This document shows, piece after piece, positions 48,942 through 58,349 of a DNA stretch of 64,000 bases. The notes below the pieces were generated by a model. That model had not been told where the DNA came from, made no database searches, and was given only the letters and a program-made list of their open reading frames with translations. The stretch is taken from the NCBI RefSeq assembly GCF_004011505.1, contig NZ_SAUN01000001.1, positions 10,319,501 to 10,383,500 of the forward strand, read 5' to 3'. Each line of letters begins with the position of its first letter. The first letter of the stretch is position 1. Origin of the DNA: Nonomuraea polychroma. GTDB lineage: Bacteria; Actinomycetota; Actinomycetes; Streptosporangiales; Streptosporangiaceae. The position numbers were made by a program, and so were the translations under genes.

Positions 48942-50310
48942 ACACCAGCACGTCCTTGTGCTTGGTCTTCTCCTCTTCCTCCGGCTTGATCTCCAGGAGT
49001 TTCTCCGTCGGGGTGTCGGAACGGTAGGTGGTGTTCGGCCTCAGGTGCAACTCCACCTCGTCGGCCACCGCCTTGGGCACGACCGCCCCGGCAATGTACG
49101 AGTACGGCCTGCCGACCACGCCGTCCTCGCCCACCGGAGTGTTGTCCTCCATGACCTCCACCTGCCAGGTGCGCTCCTGCTTGTCCCGCAGGAAGAGCTC
49201 CGGCTTGGCGGTGAGCACCTTGCCGGTGTCGTCGAGGGCCTTCCGGGTGATGGTGATCTTGAGCCACTGCTTGTCGGGGGTGGTGTTGCTCGGCGCGGGC
49301 ACCATGGGCTCGATCGACGTCTTCCATGACACGTGCTCGAACGCCTTCTCCTGCCCCTTGGGGACCTCGTGCACGACGTCGTCGGGCTGCCCGCTCTTGT
49401 AGAAGAGGTACTGGTCGCCGGTCGGGATGGCCATGGCCAGAACGAACGCCACGAGTGCGCTCACGCCGAGGAGCAGGGTGCGCGGCTTGCGTGGAGTGGG
49501 CCCCTGCGCGGCCGGAGAGGGGGTCTCCGGCGGCTGCGGCGGCGTGCCGGCGGGGGAGGGCTGACGTGGGGGCTCGGCTCCGCCAGGGGCGATGGATGGG
49601 TGCGTCTGCCCGCCGGGGATGGTGGACGGGTGCGCCTGTCCGCTGGGAATGGTGGGTGGATGCGCCGGTCCGCCGGGGATGACGGGCAAGGGCTGTGTGG
49701 CGCCGCCGATGGGCTCGGACTGCGATGCGGGGGGCCACACCTGCTGGTCCGGGAAGGCATCCGCGCCGCGGCGCGGCTGCATCATCGGGACGGGAGGCGG
49801 TGGCTGCCGCTGCTGGCCGTGGCGCTGCTGCTGGTGTGCGGGCCGCCCATGCTGCGGGGGCCCGTACTGTGGCGGCTGGCCGTGCTGCGGGGGCTGGCCA
49901 TGCTGGGGGGATTGCCTGTGCTGTGGCGGCTGCCCCTGCTGCGGGGGGCGGCCGTGCTGCGGGGGCCCGTACTGCGGTGGCTGGTTGTACGGCGAGGGCT
50001 GCCCGTACTGCGGGGGTTGCCCAGGTTGCGGGCCCTGGCCATGCTGGGGCGGATGTCCTTGGTCGTGCTGCGGCCCCGTGTGAGGAGGCCGGCCGTATGG
50101 CGGCGGTTGTTGCCCAGGCGGCGTCGGCCGGCCGTACCCCGGCTGTGGCTGCTGGCTCTGCCGGCCAGGGTGGGGTGGCTGCCCGGAGTGGGCCGCCCGG
50201 TCGGACGGGCGCGGCTCGCCGGGCTGCGGTGGCTGGTCGGGCTCGGGCGGTTGGTCAGGCTGGCCGGGAGGTGGGGCGAACCAGTCGCGGCTCGGGTCGT
50301 TCCTGGTCAT
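48931..50310 (-). CDS. Membrane-anchored protein with long Pro/Gln/Gly/His-rich N-terminus
   Basis: A 459-residue protein. Residues 1-260 are low-complexity, built from repeats of the PPQYGPPQHGRPPQQ and PPQHGQ type. A single membrane segment lies near 272-292 (LLLGVSALVAFVLAMAIPTG), followed by a strand-rich external domain of about 165 residues (WLKITITRKALDDTGKVLTA, then WQVEVMEDNTPVGEDGVVG). The first domain should be cytosolic and may be disordered. It is the last of three genes on this strand with similar anchored ectodomains. Confidence 0.8.
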   Translation of the reverse strand: MTRNDPSRDWFAPPPGQPDQPPEPDQPPQPGEPRPSDRAAHSGQPPHPGRQSQQPQPGYGRPTPPGQQPPPYGRPPHTGPQHDQGHPPQHGQGPQPGQPPQYGQPSPYNQPPQYGPPQHGRPPQQGQPPQHRQSPQHGQPPQHGQPPQYGPPQHGRPAHQQQRHGQQRQPPPPVPMMQPRRGADAFPDQQVWPPASQSEPIGGATQPLPVIPGGPAHPPTIPSGQAHPSTIPGGQTHPSIAPGGAEPPRQPSPAGTPPQPPETPSPAAQGPTPRKPRTLLLGVSALVAFVLAMAIPTGDQYLFYKSGQPDDVVHEVPKGQEKAFEHVSWKTSIEPMVPAPSNTTPDKQWLKITITRKALDDTGKVLTAKPELFLRDKQERTWQVEVMEDNTPVGEDGVVGRPYSYIAGAVVPKAVADEVELHLRPNTTYRSDTPTEKLLEIKPEEEEKTKHKDVLVFKR

Positions 50311-50314
50311 GGCC

Positions 50315-50974
50315 TTACTTCTTCTTCTCGTCCAGGTCGAAGACGGCTGCGGGCGCGGTGGTGAGCTGTTTGGCGGTGGCGTCGTCGATGCCGAGGTCGA
50401 TCTGCGCCTCCGGAGGCAGCGGCTCGCTGTAGAGGCCGGAGACCGGGAGCTGGAACACGGCCTGCGCGCCCGGCAGAGCCGAGGCCGGCACTTCGAACAC
50501 GAATCGGCCCGTGGTCCACCAGCCCGGCTGGATCCACGGGTGGGCCAGCGTCTTGGTCTTGTCGATCTTGTCGCTCGCGGCGTAGACCTTGCCGTCGGCC
50601 GCGAGCAGGTTCGGCATGCCCAGGTGCACGGGTTCGGCGGGCACGGTGGCCGCGGCCTCCACCACCAGGAACACCTGCTCGGTAGGGACGTTCTTGTTCT
50701 GGACCTTGATCGCCTTGGCCGAGGAGACCTTCTGCACGCGAACGGAGAAACGCCCCGCGTCCACGTCCTGGCCCTTGGCGCCGGTGTAGGTGAGCGGCAT
50801 GCCCATGTCATCAGCCGACAGCGCCAGCGACTGGACGGCCACCGCCCCGGCGGCCAGGACCAGGCCCGCGACGACGTGCAGCACACGTGATCCCGCGCCG
50901 CTACGGCGAGCGGTCTGCCTGCGGTTGTGGCTGCGGCGCGGGGCTGCGGCGCGCTGCTGGGTGGCCGTCATCAC
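50315..50974 (-). CDS. Membrane-anchored ectodomain protein
   Basis: A 219-residue protein with a basic N-terminus, one anchor or signal segment near residues 31-50 (VLHVVAGLVLAAGAVAVQSL) and an external strand-rich domain (FSVRVQKVSSAKAIKVQNKN then VFLVVEAAATVPAE) of DUF4352-like character. The start is GTG 50974 or ATG 50971; both overlap the preceding stop (50971-50973). It lies 4 bp upstream of the next gene on its strand. Confidence 0.75.
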   Translation of the reverse strand: MMTATQQRAAAPRRSHNRRQTARRSGAGSRVLHVVAGLVLAAGAVAVQSLALSADDMGMPLTYTGAKGQDVDAGRFSVRVQKVSSAKAIKVQNKNVPTEQVFLVVEAAATVPAEPVHLGMPNLLAADGKVYAASDKIDKTKTLAHPWIQPGWWTTGRFVFEVPASALPGAQAVFQLPVSGLYSEPLPPEAQIDLGIDDATAKQLTTAPAAVFDLDEKKK

Positions 50975-51630
50975 GCCCCCTGCGACTCGACGGGCAGGGT
51001 GATCTTTGCGACCACCTTGTCCTTCAACGCGTTGGTGAGCGGTTCCGGCTCGCTGACCAGGAACCAGTTGCTGAGGCCGGTGAGCGGGTTCTCCAAGTGC
51101 TCCATGGCGCCTATGTCGTAACTCACCTGCTTCGGAGGCTGCGCGGCCGCGTCGAGTTCGTAGCGGGCGACCACCATGGACTGTACGCCGGGGTGCAACT
51201 GCCTGGAGGTGGCGCCCTTGGACAGGACGAACATGTCGGGGCCGAACTTGGTCTTGATCTGCGGTGTCATCTTCAGCAGCGTGCTGCCGAAGTTGAAGCC
51301 TTTGCCTTTGTCGTGGGGCGGGCTGCCCACGCTGACGGTCTGGTCGGTCTTGTTCGTCACTTTGAACACCACGTCGACGTAGCGCTTGTCCTCGGCGAAC
51401 TGGTTCTCCGCCTTCTCCACGACGAACTTCGACTCCACGACCTGAGTGTCGAACTGCCCCTGATCAAGCGTCTGCCCTGGCTTGAGCGTTTTCGGCGGGG
51501 GATCGGGTCGTTCGTTGAGACCACCCAGGAGAGCGGTGATGCCGACGGCCGTGAGCGCCACCAGAGCGGCTGCGGGCACCACTACCGGGCGTCGTGGCTT
51601 GTCAGTGCTGCCGCCGGAGGGTTCCGTCAT
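50971..51630 (-). CDS. Membrane-anchored ectodomain protein, first of three
   Basis: A 219-residue protein from the ATG at 51630. One membrane segment near 20-38 (VVVPAAALVALTAVGITALL) is followed by an external domain whose layout (QFDTQVVESKFVVEKAENQ, then YVDVVFKVTNKTDQTVSVG) fits the DUF4352 immunoglobulin-like type. It opens the three-gene operon that ends at 48931 and is divergent from the coiled-coil gene at 51800. The adhesin, sensor or transport role is unknown. Confidence 0.75.
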   Translation of the reverse strand: MTEPSGGSTDKPRRPVVVPAAALVALTAVGITALLGGLNERPDPPPKTLKPGQTLDQGQFDTQVVESKFVVEKAENQFAEDKRYVDVVFKVTNKTDQTVSVGSPPHDKGKGFNFGSTLLKMTPQIKTKFGPDMFVLSKGATSRQLHPGVQSMVVARYELDAAAQPPKQVSYDIGAMEHLENPLTGLSNWFLVSEPEPLTNALKDKVVAKITLPVESQGA

Positions 51631-51799
51631 GGCAAAGGATGGTAGTAGGTATCGCTTGTCCCATCTGCCGCAATGCTCCCATCGGACTGGTCGAAATTGC
51701 GGAGAACCCTGCCGCTTCGGGGCTTGAAGCTCATACGCTGTCACGGAGCGGAAAAGGCTGGCCCCTACACCTAACGACATATCGCGGCCGGAGGGTCAC

Positions 51800-53743
51800 G
51801 TGGCGGACGTGCATCCCGATCATGCCCAGCTGCAGGCGGACCGCATCTACCTGGGCTGGCAGTACATCCTGCTGCACGCCGACCCGGGACCTCCGCCGAA
51901 ACGCCCCTCGCCGGCCGAGAACCCGCCCCCCGCCGGGCCCGACCCCGCCGAGATCGAGCTGATGCGCCGCGAGCGGCTCCAGGAGGATCTTCTCAACCGG
52001 CCGGTGCGCATGTTCCGGCTGTTCATGCTGGTCCTGAGCGTGCTCATCCTGGCCGTGGCCGTCGCCGGCTACCTCGCCTGGCCGTTCGCGCTCGTCGCGC
52101 TGGCCGCGGCCGGCGGGGTGGCGGGTATCTGCAGCTATGCGCTGCTGCAGGGCGATCGGGCGGTCAAGTACCGGGTCCTGGAGCAGCAGGCCAGGGATCA
52201 GCGCCAGCAGCAGGAACGTGACAAAGAGCTGTTCCGCGCCCAGGAGGATCATGCCAAGCGGTACCGCGAATGGCAGGAGTCCAAGGAGCGCTACGACAAG
52301 CAGCTCACGTGGTACGCGGTGGCCGTACCGCACGAGATCGACCGCATCGACGTGGCCGGCGGCACGTTGCCCGGTTGGTCGGCGCTGGTCACCCTGATCG
52401 GGGCCACGCGGCTCTACAGCGGCGGGCACCTGACCGTGCTTGACCTGTCCGAGGGGGCGATCGCGAAGGACCTGATCGAGCTGGCCCGCAAGGGTGGCGA
52501 CGATCCGCTGGTCTGGGTGCTGCCGGTCGACTTACCCCGGCTCGACCTGGGCGCCACGCTGAAGCCGGAGGCGTTCGCGGATGTGCTGGCGCACGTGGTG
52601 AGCGTCAGCGAGGAGCACCGCACGACCCGCGACCTCAGCTTCGACAACGCCATCCTGGAGCGGGTGCTGGAGGTGCTCGGGGACAACGCCACGATCAGCC
52701 AGGTCACGGCCGCGCTGCGGGCGCTGGCGCAGGTGGGCGACCCGCGGGACGACCTGCGGTTCGGGCTGATCACCGCGACCCAGCTCGAGCGTATCGGGAC
52801 GTTGTTCGGGCGCGGGGTGAGCGACCGGGTGGTGATCGAGCGCGCCTGGGCGCTGGAGTCCCAGCTGCGCAAGCTGGAGACGCTCGGCACGGAGGCCGTA
52901 CGCCTGCCGCCCGCCCGGCTCCGGGTGGTGAGCATGGACCGGCAGGCGGGCGTGTTCGGCAACCGCGTGCTCGGCACGTACGTGGCCACCGCGCTCACCC
53001 ACATCCTGCGCCAGTCACCGGCCTCCGACCGGCCCTGGTACCACACGATCATCGTGGCGGGCGCGGACAAGCTCAGGGGTGACGTGCTCGATCGGCTGAT
53101 GGATGCCTGCGAGACCTCGCGTACCGGACTTGTCCTGACTTATCGGTCGCTCACCCCCACCGTGCGGGAGCGGCTCGGCCGCGGGCACGCGGCGGTGGCG
53201 TTCATGCGGCTGGGCAACGCCGAGGACGCGCGGGTCGCCAGCGAGCACGTCGGGACCGAACACCGGCTGGAGCTGGCCCAGCTCACCGAGACGATCAGCG
53301 ACTCGCTGCCGGGCCTCGACGGCGGTTACACCTCGACGATCTCGCAGGTGGACGACGCCAGAGAGGAGCGCGAGGAGGGCAACGCCGACCTCGCCGAGGA
53401 CATCACCGAGTCCACCGAGTGGGGCAGGAGCGCCGACAAGATCGCGGAGAAGGAGCGGGTGCTGCAGCGTTCGCGCGAGTTCCTCGTCGAGCCGCACCAG
53501 CTCCAGCAACTGCCCACGACCTCGGTGATCGTCACGGACGCGACGGCCCAGGGCAGGCGCGTCCGCCTCGCGGACGCCAACCCCGCCATCCTCACCTTCC
53601 CCAAGACGACGCTGGGCGAGCTCGAGGACGTACGCGAGGCCGTGCTGGCGCTCGATTCCCAGGCGCAGGACGGCGACGGGGAGCCGCCGCCGAACCTCGG
53701 GCCACCACCGCCACGCCTGGACTGGCGAAAGGGCAGGCAATGA
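51800..53743 (+). CDS. Membrane-bound coiled-coil protein, Walker-less HerA/TraD-like
   Basis: A 647-residue protein from a GTG with GGAGGG before it. Residues 1-70 are cytosolic and Pro-rich; two membrane segments lie at about 72-115 (LFMLVLSVLILAVAVAGYLA); a Gln/Arg/Glu-rich coiled coil follows at about 120-170. The remainder resembles a TraD/HerA ATPase course: GWSALVTLIGATRLYSGGHL in the place of Walker A but without GKS/T, then HTIIVAGADKLRGDVLDRLM where Walker B would be but with no catalytic Glu, then RTGLVLTYRSLTPTVRERL and VAFMRLGNAEDARVASEHVG. I infer a pseudo-ATPase partner of the downstream HerA protein. A 74-bp gap separates the two genes. Confidence 0.6.
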   Translation: MADVHPDHAQLQADRIYLGWQYILLHADPGPPPKRPSPAENPPPAGPDPAEIELMRRERLQEDLLNRPVRMFRLFMLVLSVLILAVAVAGYLAWPFALVALAAAGGVAGICSYALLQGDRAVKYRVLEQQARDQRQQQERDKELFRAQEDHAKRYREWQESKERYDKQLTWYAVAVPHEIDRIDVAGGTLPGWSALVTLIGATRLYSGGHLTVLDLSEGAIAKDLIELARKGGDDPLVWVLPVDLPRLDLGATLKPEAFADVLAHVVSVSEEHRTTRDLSFDNAILERVLEVLGDNATISQVTAALRALAQVGDPRDDLRFGLITATQLERIGTLFGRGVSDRVVIERAWALESQLRKLETLGTEAVRLPPARLRVVSMDRQAGVFGNRVLGTYVATALTHILRQSPASDRPWYHTIIVAGADKLRGDVLDRLMDACETSRTGLVLTYRSLTPTVRERLGRGHAAVAFMRLGNAEDARVASEHVGTEHRLELAQLTETISDSLPGLDGGYTSTISQVDDAREEREEGNADLAEDITESTEWGRSADKIAEKERVLQRSREFLVEPHQLQQLPTTSVIVTDATAQGRRVRLADANPAILTFPKTTLGELEDVREAVLALDSQAQDGDGEPPPNLGPPPPRLDWRKGRQ

Positions 53744-53817
53744 GATGGTCAATGTCAAGGTGCCGAGCTGACGGTTGGCGGAGTTTGACAAAGAAACCGT
53801 CTATGGGGGATTGAAGA

Positions 53818-56787
53818 ATGCAGCCGAGCGTCTCGCTGACTGGGCCCTGGTATCGGATCCAATCCATCGCCGCGCCTTCGCGAAGCTCGTCGGCGGAATG
53901 GGATTTCGTCACCGTGCTGCCCGCCGTGTTGTCGGCGGCGCAGCGCGACCGGCCGTTCGTCATCGGGTGGCTGTCGCGGGGTTCCGGGGCGCCGCTCGAA
54001 CTCATCACCAACGCGGGCCCGCTGTCGCCGCCACGTCAGCCGCGCCGGGCCACCGACACGCCAGGAAACCCGCGGGGGCCGCAGCCGTTGCTGTTCCCCG
54101 GCGGGGCCCGGGGGGTGCAGCTGTCGGACGAATACCTGGCGGACCTCGCGGACCTGGTGTGGACGCCGTGTCCGGGGCGGCAGGCACCGCCGCTGGGCAG
54201 CAGGGAGAAGGGCGACCCCGACGAGCTGACGCGGCCGACCCTCTTCGAGTCGACGCTGGTCACGCTCATGTCCCGGCCGTTCGCGTGGCTGGTGGTGGCC
54301 GAGCCGACGGACCTGCTGGACGCCGAGGTGGCGCACCTGCGTACCCAGCTCAACGTGCTCAGGCAGTACGGTGACGCCTCCGAGCGCTCCCGCTTCGACG
54401 CCGAGCGGGCCGAGCGGCGCATGCAGGAGCTGGACGCGTTCAGGGAGGCCGGGCTCTGGAACGTGCGCGTGCTGGCCGGCGGGGCCACCGCCGACGAGCT
54501 GCGGCAGATCGCGCCCGTGCTGGTCGGGTCGGTCGAGATGAGCCACCACCCGTACCGGCTGCGTAGCTCGCACCGCGCGGTCTACGCACTGTCGGAGGCC
54601 CTCGCGATCACCATGCAGGACCCCGCCGACGGCGCCGCCGCCCCGTTCGCCGCCACCGCGGGAGCGCTTGCCGCGCTGGCCGGGCTGCCCCGGCGGGAGG
54701 TGCCCGGCGTACGCGTGCTCGACTGGGGCTTCTTCGACGTGACCTCCGAGGCCGACGGCGGCGAGCTGGAGCTGGGGGAGATCCTCGACGGGCAGGACCG
54801 GGGCGTCGGGACGTTCCGGGTGCCGCTGGCCACGCTCAACAGGCACGCGTTCGTGACGGGGGCGACCGGCTCGGGCAAGTCGCAGACGGTCCGGCACCTG
54901 CTGGAGCAGCTCAGCAGGGCACGCATCCCGTGGCTGGCCATCGAGCCGGCCAAGTCCGAGTACGCCGCCATGGCCGGCCGCGTCGACGAACCGGTCACCG
55001 TGATCAATCCGTCCGCGCCCGACGGCGTGCCGTTCAGCATCAACCCGCTCGAACCCGAGCCCGGCTATCCGGTCCAGGCCCACATCGACATGGTCAGGGC
55101 GCTGTTCATGGCCGCCTTCGACGCCGAGGAGCCCTTCCCGCAGATCATGTCGCTGGCCCTGCAGCGCGTCTACGAGGCCACCGGCTGGGACGTCGTCACC
55201 GGGGGCGCGGTCCCCGGCTCCAACGTCCCGCCCAGTGTCCCCACCCTCGAACAGCTCCAGCAGCACGCCATGGACGTGATCAAGGAGATCGGGTACGGCC
55301 GCGAGGTCCAGGCCGACGTCGAGGGCTTCATCTCGCTCCGGCTCCGGTCCTTGAGAGTCGGCTCGGCCGGGCGCTTCTTCGAGGGCGGCCACCCCGCCGA
55401 CATCGGCGGGCTGCTCGAACGCGACGTCGTGCTGGCCATCGAGGACGTGGCCAACGACGAGGACAAGGCCTTCCTCATGGGCACGCTGATCATCCGCATC
55501 GTCGAGCACCTGCGGATGCGGGCGCGTACGGAGAAGTCCCACGAGCTGCGCCACGTCATCGTGATCGAGGAGGCCCACCGGCTGCTGCGCGACCGCGGTC
55601 AGGGGCGAGCCTCCACGCACGCCGTGGAGCTGCTGGCCGGGCTGCTCGCGGAGATCAGGGCGTACGGGGAGGGCATCGTCGTGGCCGAGCAGATCCCCAC
55701 CAAGCTCGTCTCCGACGTGGTCAAGAACACCGCACTCAAGGTCGTGCACCGGCTGCCCGCCGAGGACGACAGGCGGCTTGTCGGCGCCGCCATGAACCTG
55801 AGCGACGAGCAATCCCGGCACGTGGTCTCGCTCCAGCCCGGCTCGGCCGCGGTCTTCGCGGATGGGATGGACCGGCCGCTGCGGGTCCGCGTACCGCTCG
55901 GCGAGTCCAGGGAGAAGGCCCTTCCCGGGCCGCCGCCGCCCATCCGGGGCCGCCGGTCGGCGGCGTGCGGCGCGCAATGCCGCACTGGGCAGGCGTGCAC
56001 GCTCGTGGAGCTTCGGGAGGCGGACGTGCTCGCCGACGCCCCGGACTGGGCCTGGCTGCGCATCTGGTGCGACACCGTCGTCCTCGCCTACGTCAGCAAC
56101 CGCCCGCTCCCCGGCGTGCCGCGTGCCTTGTCCGCCGCCTGGTCCGACCTGCCGGCGCGGCGGCGCGAATGCCTCCTCGCCACCCTGATCGAACGCGCGG
56201 TGCAGCGCCGCGCCTGGTCGCTGCGTAGCTGGTTCGACCCCGCGCTGCTCACCGAGAAGGCCGCGGAGACGGCCGCACGCCTGCTCGCCGGCCTCGATGG
56301 CGGAGGCGACCATCCCGGGCCGTCGTGGGTCATTCCCCAGGTGCGGTGGCTGCACGAGGTGGACAGGCTCTTCCCGTACGGCCGGCCCGCCCCGAACCTG
56401 CGCGACCCGGCCCCGCCCATGGAGTACGCGCTCTTCCACTCACCCAACGGCAACGGCGCCGCCGCGGGGGACCGGGTGCACACGGAGCTGCTCGGCCACC
56501 GGGCCAAGGCGCTGCGGCACCACCCGCTGTCGATGGAGGTGGACCGCAACCGGGAGCTGGCGTGGCGGGTCATCTTGGGGGACGACGAGAACGAAGGCGT
56601 GCAGCGGGACATCACGACCGTCGCGATCGGCATCGAGTCGTCGGCCCGGATCCGGCACGTGGGGCAGACCATGGGGGCCGGGTGGCTGGAGGGCGTCCTG
56701 TCCTGGCCGCGCCGCTTCGTCCTGCCGTTCGACCACGGCGGCGCCCCAGAGATCACCTTCGCCGACCACTCCCCGACGCTGCCGTAA
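53818..56787 (+). CDS. HerA-type ATPase (DUF87) of a putative translocation system
   Basis: A 989-residue P-loop ATPase of the HerA/FtsK superfamily. Walker A is FVTGATGSGKSQTV near residue 350, Walker B is RHVIVIEEAHRLL near 582, the sensor-like block VVAEQIPTKLVSDVVKNTAL near 620 and an Arg-finger candidate DDRRLVGAAMNLS near 650 follow. The N-terminal 300 residues and the C-terminal 270 residues are not like known domains to me; a short Cys cluster (CGAQCRTGQAC) lies near 720. The ATG at 53818 has GGGGGA 8 bp before it. HerA proteins drive DNA translocation, defence or secretion. Confidence 0.85.
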   Translation: MQPSVSLTGPWYRIQSIAAPSRSSSAEWDFVTVLPAVLSAAQRDRPFVIGWLSRGSGAPLELITNAGPLSPPRQPRRATDTPGNPRGPQPLLFPGGARGVQLSDEYLADLADLVWTPCPGRQAPPLGSREKGDPDELTRPTLFESTLVTLMSRPFAWLVVAEPTDLLDAEVAHLRTQLNVLRQYGDASERSRFDAERAERRMQELDAFREAGLWNVRVLAGGATADELRQIAPVLVGSVEMSHHPYRLRSSHRAVYALSEALAITMQDPADGAAAPFAATAGALAALAGLPRREVPGVRVLDWGFFDVTSEADGGELELGEILDGQDRGVGTFRVPLATLNRHAFVTGATGSGKSQTVRHLLEQLSRARIPWLAIEPAKSEYAAMAGRVDEPVTVINPSAPDGVPFSINPLEPEPGYPVQAHIDMVRALFMAAFDAEEPFPQIMSLALQRVYEATGWDVVTGGAVPGSNVPPSVPTLEQLQQHAMDVIKEIGYGREVQADVEGFISLRLRSLRVGSAGRFFEGGHPADIGGLLERDVVLAIEDVANDEDKAFLMGTLIIRIVEHLRMRARTEKSHELRHVIVIEEAHRLLRDRGQGRASTHAVELLAGLLAEIRAYGEGIVVAEQIPTKLVSDVVKNTALKVVHRLPAEDDRRLVGAAMNLSDEQSRHVVSLQPGSAAVFADGMDRPLRVRVPLGESREKALPGPPPPIRGRRSAACGAQCRTGQACTLVELREADVLADAPDWAWLRIWCDTVVLAYVSNRPLPGVPRALSAAWSDLPARRRECLLATLIERAVQRRAWSLRSWFDPALLTEKAAETAARLLAGLDGGGDHPGPSWVIPQVRWLHEVDRLFPYGRPAPNLRDPAPPMEYALFHSPNGNGAAAGDRVHTELLGHRAKALRHHPLSMEVDRNRELAWRVILGDDENEGVQRDITTVAIGIESSARIRHVGQTMGAGWLEGVLSWPRRFVLPFDHGGAPEITFADHSPTLP

Positions 56788-56800
56788 CCCGTCCTCGCCC

Positions 56801-56926
56801 GCACCCGCGCGGCGGTGGGTCTTCCGTCCCGGCCGCACCTGCGCGGCGGTGGATCTTCCGTCCCGGCCGCACCTGCGCGGCGGATGGCGCCCGCGGCCGC
56901 ACCTGCGCGGCGGGTCATCCCTGGCC
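56801..56926. repeat. 30-34-bp tandem repeat, four units
   Basis: Four units starting at 56801, 56835, 56869 and 56899, each opening with GCACCYGCGCGGCGG and closing with CGGCC or TGGCC. The first two are 34 bp and nearly identical; the third has lost 4 bp and the fourth is 28 bp. It occupies the 332-bp gap between the HerA gene and murT. The remaining 57000-57119 shows no gene. Confidence 0.85.
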
Positions 56927-57119
56927 GAGCCCCACCACCACGGGCCCGCGGCCGACATGCCCGGGATCGCCTCCCCCTCCGTCCCCTCCCTCTCTCCCCA
57001 AAGGACCTCAGCCCTCGACAGGCGCCAACCGTCGAGCGCCCGGCGCGGGGCGCCAAACGGGATCGCGTTTACGCGCGCGTCTCCAGAGTTGTGGCCAACG
57101 CCGACTAGGATCCTTGGTC

Positions 57120-58349
57120 ATGACCCAGCTTCCTCTGCGGGCTCAGCTCGCCAGCGCCCTGGGCCGCAGCGCCGCCACGCTGTCCAGGATGACCGGGCGC
57201 GGCGACGGATCGGTGATCGGCGGGCGGGTCGGCCTGCTGCTCGAGCCGGACCTCCTGCGCAAGCTGGCGCGCGACCGCAGGCTGGCCCTGGTCAGCGCCA
57301 CCAACGGCAAGACCACCACCACCAGGCTGATCACCTCGGCGCTGCTCGAGCTCGGCGAGGTGGCCACCAACGCGTTCGGCGCCAACATGCCGGCCGGCCA
57401 CGTCTCTGCGCTCGCCCAGCACAAGGCCGCTCCCTACGGCGTCCTGGAGGTGGACGAGAAATACCTGCCCGAGGTCCTCGACACGACCGGCGCAGGCGTC
57501 GTCTGCCTGATGAACCTCAGCCGCGACCAGATGGACCGCGCAGCCGAGATCTGGCTGCTGGCCCAGAAGTGGCGCAGGGCGCTGTCGGGCAAGCCCACCC
57601 ACGTCATCGCCAACTGCGACGACCCGCTCGTCACCTGGGGCGCCTCCACGGCCGCCAAGGTCACGTGGGTCGCCGGCGGGCAGCGGTGGAAGGAAGACTC
57701 CTGGTGCTGCCCCGAGTGCGGCGGCCCGCTCGATCGCAAGGACGCCTTCTGGGCCTGCCGCGAGTGCACGTTCCACCGGCCCGAGCCGCAGTGGGCACTG
57801 GACGACGAGGTGGCGGTCGACCCGCGCGGGCAGCGGTGGTTGCTGGACATCCAGCTCCCCGGCCTGGCCAACCGCTCCAACGCGGTGATGGCGCTGGCCG
57901 TCGCGGAGGCGTTCGGAGTGCCGGTGGAGCGCGCGCTGCCCCGGCTCCGCGAGGTCACCTCGGTGGCGGGCCGCTACACGACGGTCGAGCGCGAAGGCCG
58001 CCACGCCCGGCTCCTGCTCGCGAAGAACCCGGCAGGCTGGCTGGAGGCGTTCGACGTCGCCGACCCGCAGCTGCCGATCATCCTCTCGGTCAACGCCCAA
58101 GGGCCTGACGGCCGCGACACGTCGTGGTTGTGGGACGTCGACTACCGCATCCTGCGCGGCCGTCCCGTCTTCGTGACCGGCGAGCGCCGCCTCGACCTGG
58201 CGCTCCGGCTCGACGTGGCGGACGTGCCGTTCACGCTGTGCAACTCGTTCACGGAGGCGCTGGCCATGCAGCCGCCGGGCCGCGTGGACGTGATCGCCAA
58301 TTACACCGCCTTCCAGCAGATCCGATCGGAGTTCGGTCGTGCCGTCTGA
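57120..58349 (+). CDS. murT: MurT, lipid II isoglutaminyl synthase ligase subunit
   Basis: A 409-residue Mur-ligase-like subunit of the MurT/GatD complex that amidates the alpha-carboxyl of D-Glu in lipid II. The ATP loop is LVSATNGKTTTTRLI near residue 59. A zinc ribbon (CCPECGGPLDR then WACREC) is inserted near residue 200. The C-terminal DUF1727 domain contains RYTTVEREGRHARLLLAKNP. It overlaps the gatD start by 11 bp. Confidence 0.95.
   Translation: MTQLPLRAQLASALGRSAATLSRMTGRGDGSVIGGRVGLLLEPDLLRKLARDRRLALVSATNGKTTTTRLITSALLELGEVATNAFGANMPAGHVSALAQHKAAPYGVLEVDEKYLPEVLDTTGAGVVCLMNLSRDQMDRAAEIWLLAQKWRRALSGKPTHVIANCDDPLVTWGASTAAKVTWVAGGQRWKEDSWCCPECGGPLDRKDAFWACRECTFHRPEPQWALDDEVAVDPRGQRWLLDIQLPGLANRSNAVMALAVAEAFGVPVERALPRLREVTSVAGRYTTVEREGRHARLLLAKNPAGWLEAFDVADPQLPIILSVNAQGPDGRDTSWLWDVDYRILRGRPVFVTGERRLDLALRLDVADVPFTLCNSFTEALAMQPPGRVDVIANYTAFQQIRSEFGRAV

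Noticed and set aside
53775..53960. An alternative TTG-initiated frame (AEFDKETVYGGLKNAAERLA) at the start of the HerA gene
   Set aside because: It looks protein-like for about 45 residues but then degrades to Arg/Ala shadow; the ATG at 53818 has a good ribosome site and continues into the ATPase without a shift.
53755..56439. An 894-residue frame antisense to the HerA-type ATPase
   Set aside because: Low-complexity Arg/Gly/Asp/Val composition, and the sense strand has clear Walker motifs.
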